A DNA stretch of 37,416 nucleotides, taken from a bacterium. GTDB taxonomy: Bacteria; Chloroflexota; Chloroflexia; Chloroflexales; Kallotenuaceae. The notes under the pieces are model-generated. The model saw nothing but the letters and a program-made list of their open reading frames with translations, was not told the origin of the DNA and made no database searches. Positions 1 to 9,054 of the stretch are shown here, piece by piece; position 1 is the stretch's first letter, and each line of letters starts with the position of its first letter. Location: contig JADDQF010000069.1 in the NCBI GenBank assembly GCA_016781505.1, positions 52,422-89,837 of the forward strand, written 5' to 3'. The position numbers and the translations under genes were made by a program.

Positions 1-1809
1 GAGCGGCTGGATAGCAACGGCGATGGCCTGCCGGATCGTGATATCTTTCCGTACGGCTACTACGACACCGTTGAAAACAGCGTCATGCATACCTATGCCC
101 TGGCTAAATTCTACGGCGCGTATCGCAGCATGGCGCAGTTGGAGCGTTGGATCGGGCGCGACGGCAGCCGGTATGATGGGCTGGCCGGCAAACTTCGCCG
201 CGGCTTTCATTTAGGCGAGCGCAGCGGCGGCTATTGGCGGTCGGGCCAAGCCTGGCCGATTGCTTGGCGCAAGGCAGACGGCCGTGTCTTCCCGTTTCTT
301 GAAACATTTGGCGTGCTGCAAGCCACCAAAGAAGGCTTGATCAGCCCCCAGGATGGCTGGCGCTACCGCGAGCTTCATGCCGCGCTCCATGCTTCCCGCG
401 ACCGGCAGATCGATCCCCTCACGCCAACCAAGCTCACACTGGGCGGGTATCCCCTCACTATTCGCCGGGATGTCGTGCCGCCGACCCATAACTGGATGCT
501 TGACGCAGCCGCTCCCTGGATCGTCAGCCTCGATGTGCCCGAACGCGCTCGGGCGGGCTATCCGGAAGACGCTGCGCTTTTTTTGAACGCGTATCGGGCC
601 ATGGCGCAGCGGACGCAGCCGGCCGTACTTGAGTTCGCGGCGTCGCAGGGCTCCAAATACGGTGCAGGCGAGAGTGGCGACCGCGGCCGGACCTGGGACA
701 GCGCTGCCTGGTTTGAGGCGGTGTACGGCGGCCACTACGGCGTGCGTATGACGCTTGATGCGCTGGAGATCGCGCCACAGCCCGTGGCTACCTTGCCCGA
801 CGACGGCATTACCAACCTCCTCTACCAGGGAGCCAATGTGCAGCTTGCCTTGGATGCCGGCGCGCGTACCTATCGGGTCACCAGCGACCAGCCCGTCAAT
901 CTGGTGTTGCGACCAATCGCGGATGGGGCCGTGGTTGCGCTGAATGGCGTGGAGCAGGGTCGGGTGGCCCGCCTGACCCTCGCCGCCGGACAAACAGTGC
1001 ATGTTCAATCGCTGGGCGTAACCCGTTACCGCTCGGATACAGCCTTTGCCAGTGTGTGGCAGCGCGCGGATGGTCCCGTGCAAGCAGGTGCCGCCCGCCG
1101 CTCTTGGCTATGGGGTCCGGCTCCATTTCGTACCACGATCGAGCGCTATGCCCAAAGTCCAGGCTCCGAACGGCTGGTAGAATATTATGACAAATCCCGC
1201 ATGGAGCTGACACAGCCAGGCGCGGATCGTGCGCAGCGCTGGTTTGTCACCAACGGATTGCTGGTCAAAGAGCTGGTCAGCGGCCGAATGCAGATTGGCG
1301 ACGCCGAATGGGAGCAACGCGCTCCTGCCTCCGCCGCGATTGCGGGCGACCCCGACGGCGCGAACCCTGCTCCCGGTTACGGAGCCTTCGCCAACGTTGT
1401 TTCGCTCAACAACGATCAACGGGCAGAGCGCCGGATCGGAGCTGATGTTACGGCAACCATTGATGCCAGCGGCACCACCGGCAACAATCTTGGGCTGGTG
1501 CGTCCTGAGACCAAAATCGCGGCCTACGACGAAAATCTGGGCCATAACCTGCCGTCCGTTTTTTGGCGCTACATGACAGCGCTGCCCGACGACTGGGTTT
1601 TTGCCTTTGGCTATCCGATCAGCGAGCCGATGTGGACCACAGCGCGTGTGGGCGGCACGGACAAGCCCGTGCTGGTGCAGCTCTTTGAGCGCCGCATCTT
1701 GACCTACACTCCCGGCAATCCGCGCGGCTTCGAGGTTGAAATGGGCAATGTTGGCCAGCACTACCACCGCTGGCGCTATGGCTATGCACCGTGGGAAGGC
1801 GCAAATTAA
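1..1809 (+). CDS. Six-hairpin glycosidase-like secreted protein with Chloroflexota C-terminal modules (5' end missing)
   Basis: The reading frame is open from base 1, so the gene begins upstream of the window; 602 codons are visible. The N-terminal part (about visible residues 1-260) resembles alpha/alpha-toroid glycosidases: it opens with a calcium-loop-like LDSNGDGLPD, followed by helical stretches with conserved aromatics and ending in WDSAAWFEAVYGGHYGV. A beta-rich linker follows. Two C-terminal modules are visible. The first (about 390-470) contains RLVEYYDKSRMEL and WFVTNGLLVKELVSGRMQIG. The second (about 514-596) contains FGYPIS, QLFERR and GFEVEMGNVG, and is related to the repeats of the next gene. 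The protein is probably exported and acts on polysaccharide, but the signal peptide and any catalytic residues in the missing part cannot be seen. The fold call rests on general sequence character; the substrate is unknown. Confidence 0.6.
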   Translation, partial: ERLDSNGDGLPDRDIFPYGYYDTVENSVMHTYALAKFYGAYRSMAQLERWIGRDGSRYDGLAGKLRRGFHLGERSGGYWRSGQAWPIAWRKADGRVFPFLETFGVLQATKEGLISPQDGWRYRELHAALHASRDRQIDPLTPTKLTLGGYPLTIRRDVVPPTHNWMLDAAAPWIVSLDVPERARAGYPEDAALFLNAYRAMAQRTQPAVLEFAASQGSKYGAGESGDRGRTWDSAAWFEAVYGGHYGVRMTLDALEIAPQPVATLPDDGITNLLYQGANVQLALDAGARTYRVTSDQPVNLVLRPIADGAVVALNGVEQGRVARLTLAAGQTVHVQSLGVTRYRSDTAFASVWQRADGPVQAGAARRSWLWGPAPFRTTIERYAQSPGSERLVEYYDKSRMELTQPGADRAQRWFVTNGLLVKELVSGRMQIGDAEWEQRAPASAAIAGDPDGANPAPGYGAFANVVSLNNDQRAERRIGADVTATIDASGTTGNNLGLVRPETKIAAYDENLGHNLPSVFWRYMTALPDDWVFAFGYPISEPMWTTARVGGTDKPVLVQLFERRILTYTPGNPRGFEVEMGNVGQHYHRWRYGYAPWEGAN

Positions 1810-1924
1810 GGCTGGCCCACCAAAACTAATCCAGCTGATCATGCGTTTATCTCAGTAGGTGTCGGTTTTGTTTCGCTGGTTCGCTACGTTGTCACCCACC
1901 CTGGGAGAGGAAGAAAAACACACC

Positions 1925-3928
1925 ATGCGCATCCGAGTCCTGTTCCCTCTGCTCATCGTGGCGCTGTTTGCCCCCGCAGTTCTGCCAGGAAGCTCCATTG
2001 TTCACGCGGACGAGAACGCCCGTGGCGTGCTGGCCCAGCCGTACAGCAAAAGCGCTCCGTTTGGGATCGTTGCCACGCTTGGTAATCGCGTCCGTGATGA
2101 CGAGCAAGACGCGGCTGTTGCCCTCATGCGTGAAGCCGGTGTCCAGTGGGCGCGTGAAGAGATTAGCTGGGATAAGCTGCAGCGCACCAAAGGCGGGCCC
2201 TTTTTGTGGGGTGGTGATGGCAGTGGTTTTTACAACTATGACCGCTCGATTGAGCGCATGACCAAGGCCGGCATCAACGTTCTGGGATTGTTGGCGTATA
2301 ACCCAGCCTGGTTTAAGAGCAAAAATCCAACTGTGGACGAGTGGCTCAGCGACTACGGCACGTATGTGTACGAGACCGTCGCGCGCTACGGCCGTGACCG
2401 CAAGCAAATTCAATATTGGGAGATCTGGAACGAGCCCAATATTCGGCCGTCCGGCTATGAGAGCGGTTTGTACACGATCAAAGACTACGTGCGCGTGCTC
2501 GACACAGCGCGCGCTGCCGCCAAGGCGGCCGATCCCAACGCCGTGATTGTGTTGGGCGGCATCACCAGCGTTTGGAGCGAGCTGCCGACGCCCGAAGATT
2601 ATGACATCCCGACCTACCTGCGGCTGCTGTATGACAACGGCGGTTGGAACAGCTTCGACGTGCTGGCAATCCATCCGTATAGTCCGGGCGCGCCTGAGGC
2701 GGCATCATGGCGTCGGATTCAGACGCAAGATTTCGAGGGTGAACTGCGCGCTGTGGATGCGCTGCTGCAGGAGTTTGGCAACAAGCCGGTCTGGATTACC
2801 GAGGTGGGGTGGTCCTCCTACAACGGCTTTTACGGCGTTTCCGAAACCGATCAAGCAGCCTTCATGGTGCGCATGTATCTGGTTGCGATGGCCCATCCTT
2901 CGGTTCAGCGCGTCTTCTGGTACGACCTGCGCAATGATACCCAGCCGGGCACGCCCTATGATCGGCCGGTCTACGACGACACTGAGGTTCAATTCCATTA
3001 CGGCATGTTACGCCGGTCTTTTCCCCTCGATCCAAGCCGCGGCGACCTACGCAAGCCGATTTTTGCCGCGTACCGCACCCTTACATCAATTCTGGGCGGT
3101 ATGGAGTTCGAGGGTGTGCTGACCAACGGCGATAATCCGGCCATGCCGGGCACCTTTGCGTATCGCTACAACGGTCATGGCCGCGCCGCGGTGGTGCTGT
3201 GGCGAGTCAATGCTGCTTCGGCTCCAACCATGACCATCGACTGCCGCTGCAAAGAAGCCCGCATTCGGCAGTGGGACGGTAAGCTGCTAGCATCGGTGCA
3301 AACCGACGGCCCGGTCACGGTGCGGCTTGACTACATCGGCACTCCGTTATACGTCGAGTGGGGCGTGGATCGCAACACGGACGGCCAGTATTTCGAGCAG
3401 ACCAGGCATCGCTTGGCCGCTCCGTTCGCCGCCTACTGGCGCAGTCGTGGCGCGCTCGCGCAGTTCGGCTATCCGATCACGGGACAGCTCAAGGAAACGG
3501 AGCCCAGCACCAACAAACTGCGGCTGGTGCAATACTTCGAGCGCAACCGCTTCGAATATTATCCCGACCTGGCAGGCAGTCCTTTCGAGATCCAGATTGC
3601 GCGGCTGGGCGACGATATTCTGCGGCGTGAAGGCATCGACTGGTCTACGCTGCCTAAACAAAGTGAAGCGCCGCCCGAGTGCTTGTTCTTTGCCGAGACG
3701 GGGCACCGGCTCTGCCCGCCCTTCCGGCAGTATTGGGAAGATACGGGCGGATTAGCCCTGTATGGCATGCCGCTCTCGGAAGCCTACGAGAATAACGGCC
3801 GACTCATTCAATACTTTGAGCGCAACCGCTTTGAGCATTTTCCGGAAAAGGCGGGCACGCCTTTTGAGGTGCAGCTTGGCCTGCTCGGCCGCGAGCTGTA
3901 CACCACACACCGCACCTGGCCGAAATAA
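1925..3928 (+). CDS. Secreted glycoside hydrolase, clan-A (GH5/GH39-like) TIM barrel with two C-terminal FGYP/QYFER repeats
   Basis: The 667-residue product starts with a classical signal peptide (MRIRVLFPLLIVALF, likely cleaved after HA near residue 28). The ATG at 1925 is preferred over the in-frame GTG at 1859 because GGGAGAGGAAG lies just upstream and the signal peptide begins there. The barrel (about 45-400) has EIWNEPN with Glu170 as candidate acid/base and WITEVGW with Glu293 as candidate nucleophile, the arrangement of retaining clan GH-A enzymes. Two repeats follow (about 490-570 and 590-665), each with HRL.PPF..YW, a G-Y/M-P-[IL] motif, QYFERNRFE and PFE[IV]Q. These modules also occur at the end of the preceding protein and probably bind the cell surface or carbohydrate. 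The exact GH family and substrate cannot be assigned by eye. Confidence 0.72.
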   Translation: MRIRVLFPLLIVALFAPAVLPGSSIVHADENARGVLAQPYSKSAPFGIVATLGNRVRDDEQDAAVALMREAGVQWAREEISWDKLQRTKGGPFLWGGDGSGFYNYDRSIERMTKAGINVLGLLAYNPAWFKSKNPTVDEWLSDYGTYVYETVARYGRDRKQIQYWEIWNEPNIRPSGYESGLYTIKDYVRVLDTARAAAKAADPNAVIVLGGITSVWSELPTPEDYDIPTYLRLLYDNGGWNSFDVLAIHPYSPGAPEAASWRRIQTQDFEGELRAVDALLQEFGNKPVWITEVGWSSYNGFYGVSETDQAAFMVRMYLVAMAHPSVQRVFWYDLRNDTQPGTPYDRPVYDDTEVQFHYGMLRRSFPLDPSRGDLRKPIFAAYRTLTSILGGMEFEGVLTNGDNPAMPGTFAYRYNGHGRAAVVLWRVNAASAPTMTIDCRCKEARIRQWDGKLLASVQTDGPVTVRLDYIGTPLYVEWGVDRNTDGQYFEQTRHRLAAPFAAYWRSRGALAQFGYPITGQLKETEPSTNKLRLVQYFERNRFEYYPDLAGSPFEIQIARLGDDILRREGIDWSTLPKQSEAPPECLFFAETGHRLCPPFRQYWEDTGGLALYGMPLSEAYENNGRLIQYFERNRFEHFPEKAGTPFEVQLGLLGRELYTTHRTWPK

Positions 3929-3934
3929 TTTCGG
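3920..3934 (+). other. Palindrome spanning the stop codon of the glycoside hydrolase gene
   Basis: CCGAAAT-A-ATTTCGG is a perfect dyad containing the TAA stop at 3926-3928. As RNA it could form a 5-bp stem (CCGAA/TTCGG) with a 5-base loop. There is no T-run after it, so it would be at best a weak 3' end structure. Confidence 0.3.
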
Positions 3935-4082
3935 AAAGTTACAAGCCACACCTGTTGCTCCTCAAGCACCATGTTGCAACACACACTCCACAGCATCGCA
4001 CCCTGTGGACGGTCGTTTTTTGGACGCAGCGCAGCTCTAGCCCAGACCGATCCGCCGCTCGTGTGCCCTGCGTTGTGTGCAT

Positions 4083-4101
4083 TGTGACCGTAGTTGTCAC
4101 A
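4083..4101. promoter_or_regulatory. Operator-like dyad TGTGAC-N7-GTCACA upstream of the TPR gene
   Basis: A perfect 6-bp inverted repeat, TGTGAC (4083-4088) and GTCACA (4096-4101), lies about 50 bp before the start of the TPR protein. A possible -10 (TATACT, 4111-4116) follows ten bases later, so a bound regulator would sit over the -35 region. The half sites resemble those of CRP/FNR-family regulators, but the spacing is three bases wider than the CRP consensus (TGTGA-N6-TCACA), so a family assignment is not justified. Confidence 0.35.
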
Positions 4102-4152
4102 CCAGGACACTATACTTGCCTCAGATATAGGACAAAGGTATGAGGAGGCGGT

Positions 4153-5022
4153 ATGGCACTGGTTAGCGACATTGGCAGCAAACCAAACAAGCGAACAACA
4201 TTCTGGCGTGTGCTAGCCCAGCGCGTGCTCCTCATTCCGGAAGCAGCAGTGATTGTTGGTTTGCTCGTCGTCGGCTGGGCGTGGGGCTTTCCACCGGTGC
4301 TTGGGTTTCTTGCCTTCGCGACAATGCTGGCCTTTGGTGTACGGCTTGGATTGATGGCCCTGGCTGAGCAGCAGCTCGCACGGGGCGCATACGCGCGCGC
4401 CAGCAGATTGACGCGAGCCGCGCTGCGGCTTAACCCATGGTCGGCAGACGCGCTTGCGCTCCAAGCGCAAGGTCTGAGTCAGCAGGGCGAGGACGAGGCA
4501 GCCGAGCAAGTGTTGAGACGGGCAATGACCTTATACCCCGACGACCGCTTGCTGCTCAGCGCTTTGGCTTCCACAGTGCTGGCGCAAGGACGCGTTGCCG
4601 AAGGTTGGCAGCTAGTCCGGGCGAATGACGACCTTGCTGTCACCACACCTGTGATTGCTCAGCAGCTAGCTTGGTACGCCCTGCATGTCGAGCACGATCC
4701 GTCGCATGCGCGCATGCTTGTACAGCGAACCGACCTCGAACGTTTACCCGTCGCGGTTGGCTTACCACTCCGCGCCACACTCGTGGAGGCACAAATCGCA
4801 CTCGGCGCGCACGACGACGCTCGGCAAGCATTAGCAATGATCGAGCAGCAGCTCGGCCTGTGTGTTCCAGCCCAACAAGCCGAGCTCTTGTATCACCTCG
4901 GGCAGCTCCATACGGCCTTGGGCGAGAACGGCAGCGCGTACTTCCGCCGCAGCGTCGAGCGCGATCCAGACGGTCGCTATGCCCAGGCGGCTTGGCGTAG
5001 CGCTGTGAATGCTGGGGTATAG
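4153..5022 (+). CDS. Membrane-anchored TPR protein
   Basis: The 289-residue product begins at an ATG preceded by a strong AGGAGG. Two closely spaced hydrophobic segments (about 27-47 and 49-70) anchor it in the membrane. From about residue 78 it consists of helical repeats of TPR character (for example ARASRLTRAALRLNPWSADALAL, split here only by helix breaks, and later LLYHLGQLHTALGENGSAYFRRSVERDP). No catalytic motif is visible. TPR arrays usually mediate protein-protein contacts, so a scaffold role in the envelope is likely. The gene stands alone between a hydrolase gene and the convergent htrA-like gene, so context does not define its partner. Confidence 0.65.
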   Translation: MALVSDIGSKPNKRTTFWRVLAQRVLLIPEAAVIVGLLVVGWAWGFPPVLGFLAFATMLAFGVRLGLMALAEQQLARGAYARASRLTRAALRLNPWSADALALQAQGLSQQGEDEAAEQVLRRAMTLYPDDRLLLSALASTVLAQGRVAEGWQLVRANDDLAVTTPVIAQQLAWYALHVEHDPSHARMLVQRTDLERLPVAVGLPLRATLVEAQIALGAHDDARQALAMIEQQLGLCVPAQQAELLYHLGQLHTALGENGSAYFRRSVERDPDGRYAQAAWRSAVNAGV

Positions 5023-5071
5023 GTGGGTTGGGGCAACCAACCAATGGCGTACCGAAAGCGCAAGGCGGAAC

Positions 5072-5104
5072 TGTGTCCAACGGGGACAAGCTGGCTTGGA
5101 CACA
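5072..5104. terminator. Inverted repeat TGTGTCCAA / TTGGACACA
   Basis: A perfect 9-bp inverted repeat (5072-5080 and 5096-5104) with a 15-base loop lies in the gap between the convergent TPR and htrA-like genes. It probably contributes to 3' end formation or RNA stability together with the hairpin that follows. It has no T-run. Confidence 0.4.
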
Positions 5105-5129
5105 AGGAGCAGCATTGAACGCCAAACGA

Positions 5130-5156
5130 GGACGTGCCTCGGCATGAGGCGCGTCC
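5130..5156. terminator. Bidirectional terminator-like hairpin between convergent genes
   Basis: GGACGTGCCTC (5130-5140) pairs with GAGGCGCGTCC (5146-5156) over 11 bp with one G-T wobble and a 5-base loop. It is GC-rich, lies between the stops of the rightward TPR gene (5022) and the leftward htrA-like gene (5181), and has short T-containing tails on both sides, so it could serve both genes. Confidence 0.55.
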
Positions 5157-5180
5157 TGTTGCGAGTATTGAACGAGCGTT

Positions 5181-6431
5181 CTACTGACCGCCAGCCAAGG
5201 TTAGCTGAGTTTGTTGTTCGCGGCCCTCACGTAAAAAGGTAATCGTTATCGTATCGCCTACATCCGCTTCCGTCTCGATAATGTTACGTAGATCGCCCGG
5301 CGTGCGCACCTGCTGGCCGTTGACGCCAATAATGATGTCGCCATTGGTGGGATAATTCTCGCCGTTACGCAGCTGCACGCCCTCGGTAGCACCGCGTAGC
5401 CCGGCTTGATCCGCCGGCCCGCCCGGCTCAACGCTGGCAATAATCACGCCCTTGGTGGTTGGAAAGTTGAGTTCCTGGGCTAGGCTCGGAATAATCCGTT
5501 GAATCCGCACGCCCAGGATCGGCCGCTGATACCGGCCCGTCTCGATCAACTGTCGTGCCACGCGCTTAATACGGTTTACCGGCACGGCAAATCCCAGGCC
5601 GACATTACCCTGATTGCGCGTCGCAATCAAGGTGTTCATGCCGATCACACGTCCGCGCGAGTCGAACAAGGGGCCGCCCGAGTTACCCGGATTGATCGAC
5701 GCGTCCGTTTGAATCAAGCCTTGCAAACTGCTCTGCGGATCGGATTCGCCCAAATCCTCGGCGGATCGATTCAGGGCGCTGATGATACCGGACGTTACCG
5801 TCTGTTGCAGGCCGAGCGGACTGCCGATAGCTACCGTGATCTGGCCGACAGAAACGTTCGCGGAGTCGCCTAGTTCCACCGGCTCAATCCCCTGGGGCAG
5901 CTGATTCGCCCGTACAACCGCGATATCGCCCTGGGGAAACGTCCCGACGAGTTCACCCTGTCCCGGGCTGCCGTCGCCGAAGGTAATGTCGATAAACTGC
6001 ATCCCTTCGACCACATGGTTGTTGGTAACAATGTATCCCTGCTGGTCGATCACAAAGCCGGAACCCGTGCTTTGGCCATCAGTCAAGTTCACGACGGCGT
6101 TGATATTTCGGCCATACACATTGTTGACAATACGCTCATACTCTGAAAGGGCCGAGGCTTCACCCGGCAATGCCGTCGGTTGTTCCTGAGCATAGGCTAC
6201 GCCGCCCCGGCCGATCTGTTGATCATTCAACGGAGCCGATGAGCTACCGCGGGGTGTGGGCTGATTTGTTGTTTGCTGCCCTGTTTGCGCCTGCCCCGCC
6301 GGCGTTTGCTGTGCAGGTGCTGCGCTGTTCCCCGCTTGTCCTTCCGTACCTGCGACGTCGCAGCCGGCAAGAACCAGTGTCGACGCCAGAACCAATGCCA
6401 CTGCCGTGTGGCCCGCTCGCTTAAGCCGCAT
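5181..6431 (-). CDS. HtrA/DegP-like serine protease lipoprotein with PDZ domain
   Basis: The 416-residue protein is an envelope quality-control protease of the S1C (HtrA/DegP/DegQ) family. It has a lipoprotein signal peptide with lipobox LAGC (lipidated Cys24), then a low-complexity Gln/Thr/Pro/Ala linker to about residue 95. The trypsin-like domain carries the catalytic triad His139 (TNNHVV), Asp169 (GDIAVV) and Ser251 (PGNSGGPL). One PDZ domain spans about 305-410 (GVIIASVEPGGPADQAGL). The ATG at 6431 follows GAGGGAAGG. Most HtrA proteins are soluble or anchored by a transmembrane helix; lipid anchoring on the outer face of the membrane is a variation of this copy. The gene is monocistronic, divergent from the ABC-associated gene to its right. 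Confidence 0.92.
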   Translation of the reverse strand: MRLKRAGHTAVALVLASTLVLAGCDVAGTEGQAGNSAAPAQQTPAGQAQTGQQTTNQPTPRGSSSAPLNDQQIGRGGVAYAQEQPTALPGEASALSEYERIVNNVYGRNINAVVNLTDGQSTGSGFVIDQQGYIVTNNHVVEGMQFIDITFGDGSPGQGELVGTFPQGDIAVVRANQLPQGIEPVELGDSANVSVGQITVAIGSPLGLQQTVTSGIISALNRSAEDLGESDPQSSLQGLIQTDASINPGNSGGPLFDSRGRVIGMNTLIATRNQGNVGLGFAVPVNRIKRVARQLIETGRYQRPILGVRIQRIIPSLAQELNFPTTKGVIIASVEPGGPADQAGLRGATEGVQLRNGENYPTNGDIIIGVNGQQVRTPGDLRNIIETEADVGDTITITFLREGREQQTQLTLAGGQ

Positions 6432-6633
6432 ATCCTTCCCTCACTATGTTTCTGTCTGATACCCGGAAGGCAAGATGAATACCACCAGCTTGCGCTGCTT
6501 CCAGCGGCTGCGCGGCTCGCTGTTCCAGCTTTGGTAAGCGGTAAGCTGGTTCCGGTGCAGCAGGAGCGAGCGTACGAGATGCTGGTAACGCCGCCGTCAG
6601 CGCCATATCATCGTTTAGTTTGATGGCAACGCA

Positions 6634-6639
6634 TACAAT
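6634..6639 (+). promoter_or_regulatory. Possible -10 element (TACAAT) for the ABC-type system
   Basis: TACAAT lies 63 bases before the ATG at 6703, in the 271-bp intergenic region shared with the divergent htrA-like gene. No good -35 stands at 16-18 bp and there is no upstream TG, so this is only a candidate. The rest of 6432-6702 shows no other feature that I can support. Confidence 0.25.
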
Positions 6640-6702
6640 GGGAACAACCACACGCCACGCGCCGTCTATCTTGCATTACCGACGATCACCTAGGAGCCGC
6701 AT

Positions 6703-9054
6703 ATGCGCCGCCGTCACTTATGTTCACTGTTGTGGATCTTGGTGCTCTTGATTGGCGCCATCGGCGTATGGCCAAGCGGCGTGCGGGCCATAGCTGCGCC
6801 CGACGACATTCAACTCACGGTTCAGCCCTTTTTCGAGGGGCGCTATCGGGCCAGCAGCTGGTTGCCGTTTAGGATAAGCGTGGCCAATACGGGCGCCGAT
6901 GTAAACGCGGTGGTCAGCGTGCAGACCGGCTCACTTTTTCAAACAGCGCTTGAGCTGCCCCGCGGCGCGCAGAAGAATGTCGTGGTGTATGCCCAAGCGT
7001 CGGCTGGTTTTCGCCGCACAGCGACCGTACGTGTGGTTGCAGGTGAGACCGAGCTCCAAAAAGTGGAAGTGCCCATAACCAACCTTGCAGGTTCAACCCA
7101 TGTGATCGGCACACTCTCCGCGCAGCCGTTGACCCTACCCAAGCCGCCGAACCAGCAAAACCGCAAGTTTGAGATGCTAACCCTCACCGGGGCTGATCTG
7201 CCGGAACGGGGTGAGGGACTGTCCCTGTTCGATGTACTGATGCTGGATGGCGCTCCACTTACAGATTTGTCTGTGGCACAGCAACAAGCGCTCGCCGACT
7301 GGGTCAGAACCGGCGGTCAGCTGATCATCGGCGGTACCAAACTCGATCTGGCGCTTGAACAGTTACCCGAGCCCCTGCGTCTAGCTACCCTCGGCGCGCC
7401 TGCTCCAACCGCGCCAATCTCGCTCTTTCCCGAGCTTGGACAGGCAGCCACCCTGACAGCAACGGCGCTCGTTCCCGGCGAAGGGGTCCGGCCGGTGGCC
7501 ATGGCTGGCGGAGCAACCGTGGGCGTACAACGCCCATTCGGCAAAGGGCGTGTTACAGCGTTAGGTTTTAGCTTGGCAGCGCCTGAGCTGGCCCAGTTAC
7601 CGGCAGAGGCCAGCTTTTGGTCGCAGCTTCTGCGCTTTCGGTCGTTGCCGGCCGAGATGATGGGCGTGTTGTCTCCCGACGATATGCAGGCTCAGCAGCT
7701 TGGCTTTGCCCTGATGACCCTGCCGGTGTTGGCGATTCCCCCACTCGGAGTGTTGGCTGGTTTGCTGGGCGCATATCTGTTGATTGTCGGGCCGGGGCTT
7801 TACTTTTTGCTGCGGCGTCTGGATCGTCAAGCCTGGGGGTGGGTCGCGATTCCACTCGTCACTCTCCTTTTTACGCTCGGCGCCTACGCGTATGGCCTGC
7901 GGCTCCGCGGCGACGATATTATCCTGAACCAGATCAGTATCGTCGAGCCGGCTGCTGGCCGCGCCCGCATTCGCACCTACGCCGGCTTGTTCTCGCCGCG
8001 CACGGATACGTACACCATCAGCAGCCCCCATGATGCCCTGTTCAAGCCAATGCCTACGGGCGACTTTGGGCCGGGCGGACCGCAGGCGGCAACTGTTGCC
8101 GGTCACTTTGTACAGGGCGGTGGTGGTGTCAGCGATCTTAACGTCGCCCAATGGTCGATGAGTACCTTTGCTGCCGAGCAGATGCTTGATAGCACGCCAC
8201 TGGCAGCTGAGCTCACGCTTGGGGACGATATTTTACGCGGCACGGTGCACAACACTGGCACGACCTTGATTCGTGACGTGGCGTTGTTCCAAAACATGCG
8301 CATTGCCAAAGTGGGCGATGTGGAGCCGGGACAATCCCGCACAGTGGAGCTTAAGCTCTCCGATGCGCCGGCGCTGGAGTGGGGCGGATCGCTATCGATG
8401 CTGCTGCTGCGCGACAAATGGGATTTTAACAAGCCGATGCAGCCGCCAGCCGAGGTTCGGATGCAGATGATGGTGCTGGATGCCCTGTTTAGCACGCCGT
8501 ACGACCGGCCTACCGAACCGATGTTGCTCGGCTGGCTCGACACAGCCCCAATCGAGCTCAACATCAGCGAAGGCCGCATTCATAAGCAACAGCTAGCCCT
8601 GATCACGGCGCCGGTTGGAGCCGAATACGAACAAGGCGGCCACGTCAAGTTGCCGCGTGGCTGGATCATGCCCTCGATAGAAGTCAGCTCGATGGGCGGC
8701 GGACCCTGTATGACCCAGTTTGGCAGTGGCTGGTATATGGATACCGGCGTGCTCACAACCACGCTGCAGCTCCCGCTGGAGCTGCAGTCGGTCAAGCTCG
8801 ACAAAGCGACCGTTTACGTACAAAGCGAAGGGCCACCGCCGGGCGCGACAAAGTTCGACGTGTACGATTGGTCGACCAACCAGTGGGTGCCCCATGATAA
8901 CGGCACCAACACGGTACCCCTTGAGCAGCCGCAGCGCTTCTTCAGTCCTACCGGCACGCTGCAAATGCGGATGGATTGGCAAGCTGCCGCTATGCAGGGC
9001 AAGGGCGGCGGATGCGTCAATATGGATCTGAGCGTCGAGGGAACTTTGCAATGA
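6703..9054 (+). CDS. Large extracytoplasmic membrane-anchored subunit linked to an ABC-2 system
   Basis: This 783-residue protein has an N-terminal signal or anchor (about 7-30) and a beta-sandwich-like region (about 35-130) containing LPFRISVANTG. A Rossmann-like region around 150-320 (FDVLMLDGAPLTDLS, LADWVRTGGQLIIGG, GKGRVTALGF) resembles the glutamine-amidotransferase-like domains of ABC-associated proteins. Two transmembrane helices follow (about 345-370 and 383-400), then a large C-terminal beta-rich domain with no recognised motif. Its stop overlaps the start of the ATPase gene by 4 bases (ATGA), so the two products are probably made together. GldG-like auxiliary subunits of gliding-motility ABC systems have a comparable fold, but this is an analogy and not an identification. 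GGAG precedes the start. Confidence 0.6.
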   Translation: MRRRHLCSLLWILVLLIGAIGVWPSGVRAIAAPDDIQLTVQPFFEGRYRASSWLPFRISVANTGADVNAVVSVQTGSLFQTALELPRGAQKNVVVYAQASAGFRRTATVRVVAGETELQKVEVPITNLAGSTHVIGTLSAQPLTLPKPPNQQNRKFEMLTLTGADLPERGEGLSLFDVLMLDGAPLTDLSVAQQQALADWVRTGGQLIIGGTKLDLALEQLPEPLRLATLGAPAPTAPISLFPELGQAATLTATALVPGEGVRPVAMAGGATVGVQRPFGKGRVTALGFSLAAPELAQLPAEASFWSQLLRFRSLPAEMMGVLSPDDMQAQQLGFALMTLPVLAIPPLGVLAGLLGAYLLIVGPGLYFLLRRLDRQAWGWVAIPLVTLLFTLGAYAYGLRLRGDDIILNQISIVEPAAGRARIRTYAGLFSPRTDTYTISSPHDALFKPMPTGDFGPGGPQAATVAGHFVQGGGGVSDLNVAQWSMSTFAAEQMLDSTPLAAELTLGDDILRGTVHNTGTTLIRDVALFQNMRIAKVGDVEPGQSRTVELKLSDAPALEWGGSLSMLLLRDKWDFNKPMQPPAEVRMQMMVLDALFSTPYDRPTEPMLLGWLDTAPIELNISEGRIHKQQLALITAPVGAEYEQGGHVKLPRGWIMPSIEVSSMGGGPCMTQFGSGWYMDTGVLTTTLQLPLELQSVKLDKATVYVQSEGPPPGATKFDVYDWSTNQWVPHDNGTNTVPLEQPQRFFSPTGTLQMRMDWQAAAMQGKGGGCVNMDLSVEGTLQ

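Noticed and set aside
211-1083. Long minus-strand open frame inside the first glycosidase gene
   Set aside because: It lies opposite a protein with clear domain features, has no family motif, and is explained by GC-rich codon usage. The same applies to the other long antisense frames across the window.
1859-1924. GTG start of the second glycosidase at 1859
   Set aside because: It would place 22 hydrophilic residues before an otherwise ideal signal peptide and has no ribosome site; the ATG at 1925 has one.
4083-4101. CRP-type binding site
   Set aside because: The half sites TGTGA/TCACA fit but the spacer is 9 bases instead of 6. It is listed only as an unspecified operator-like dyad.
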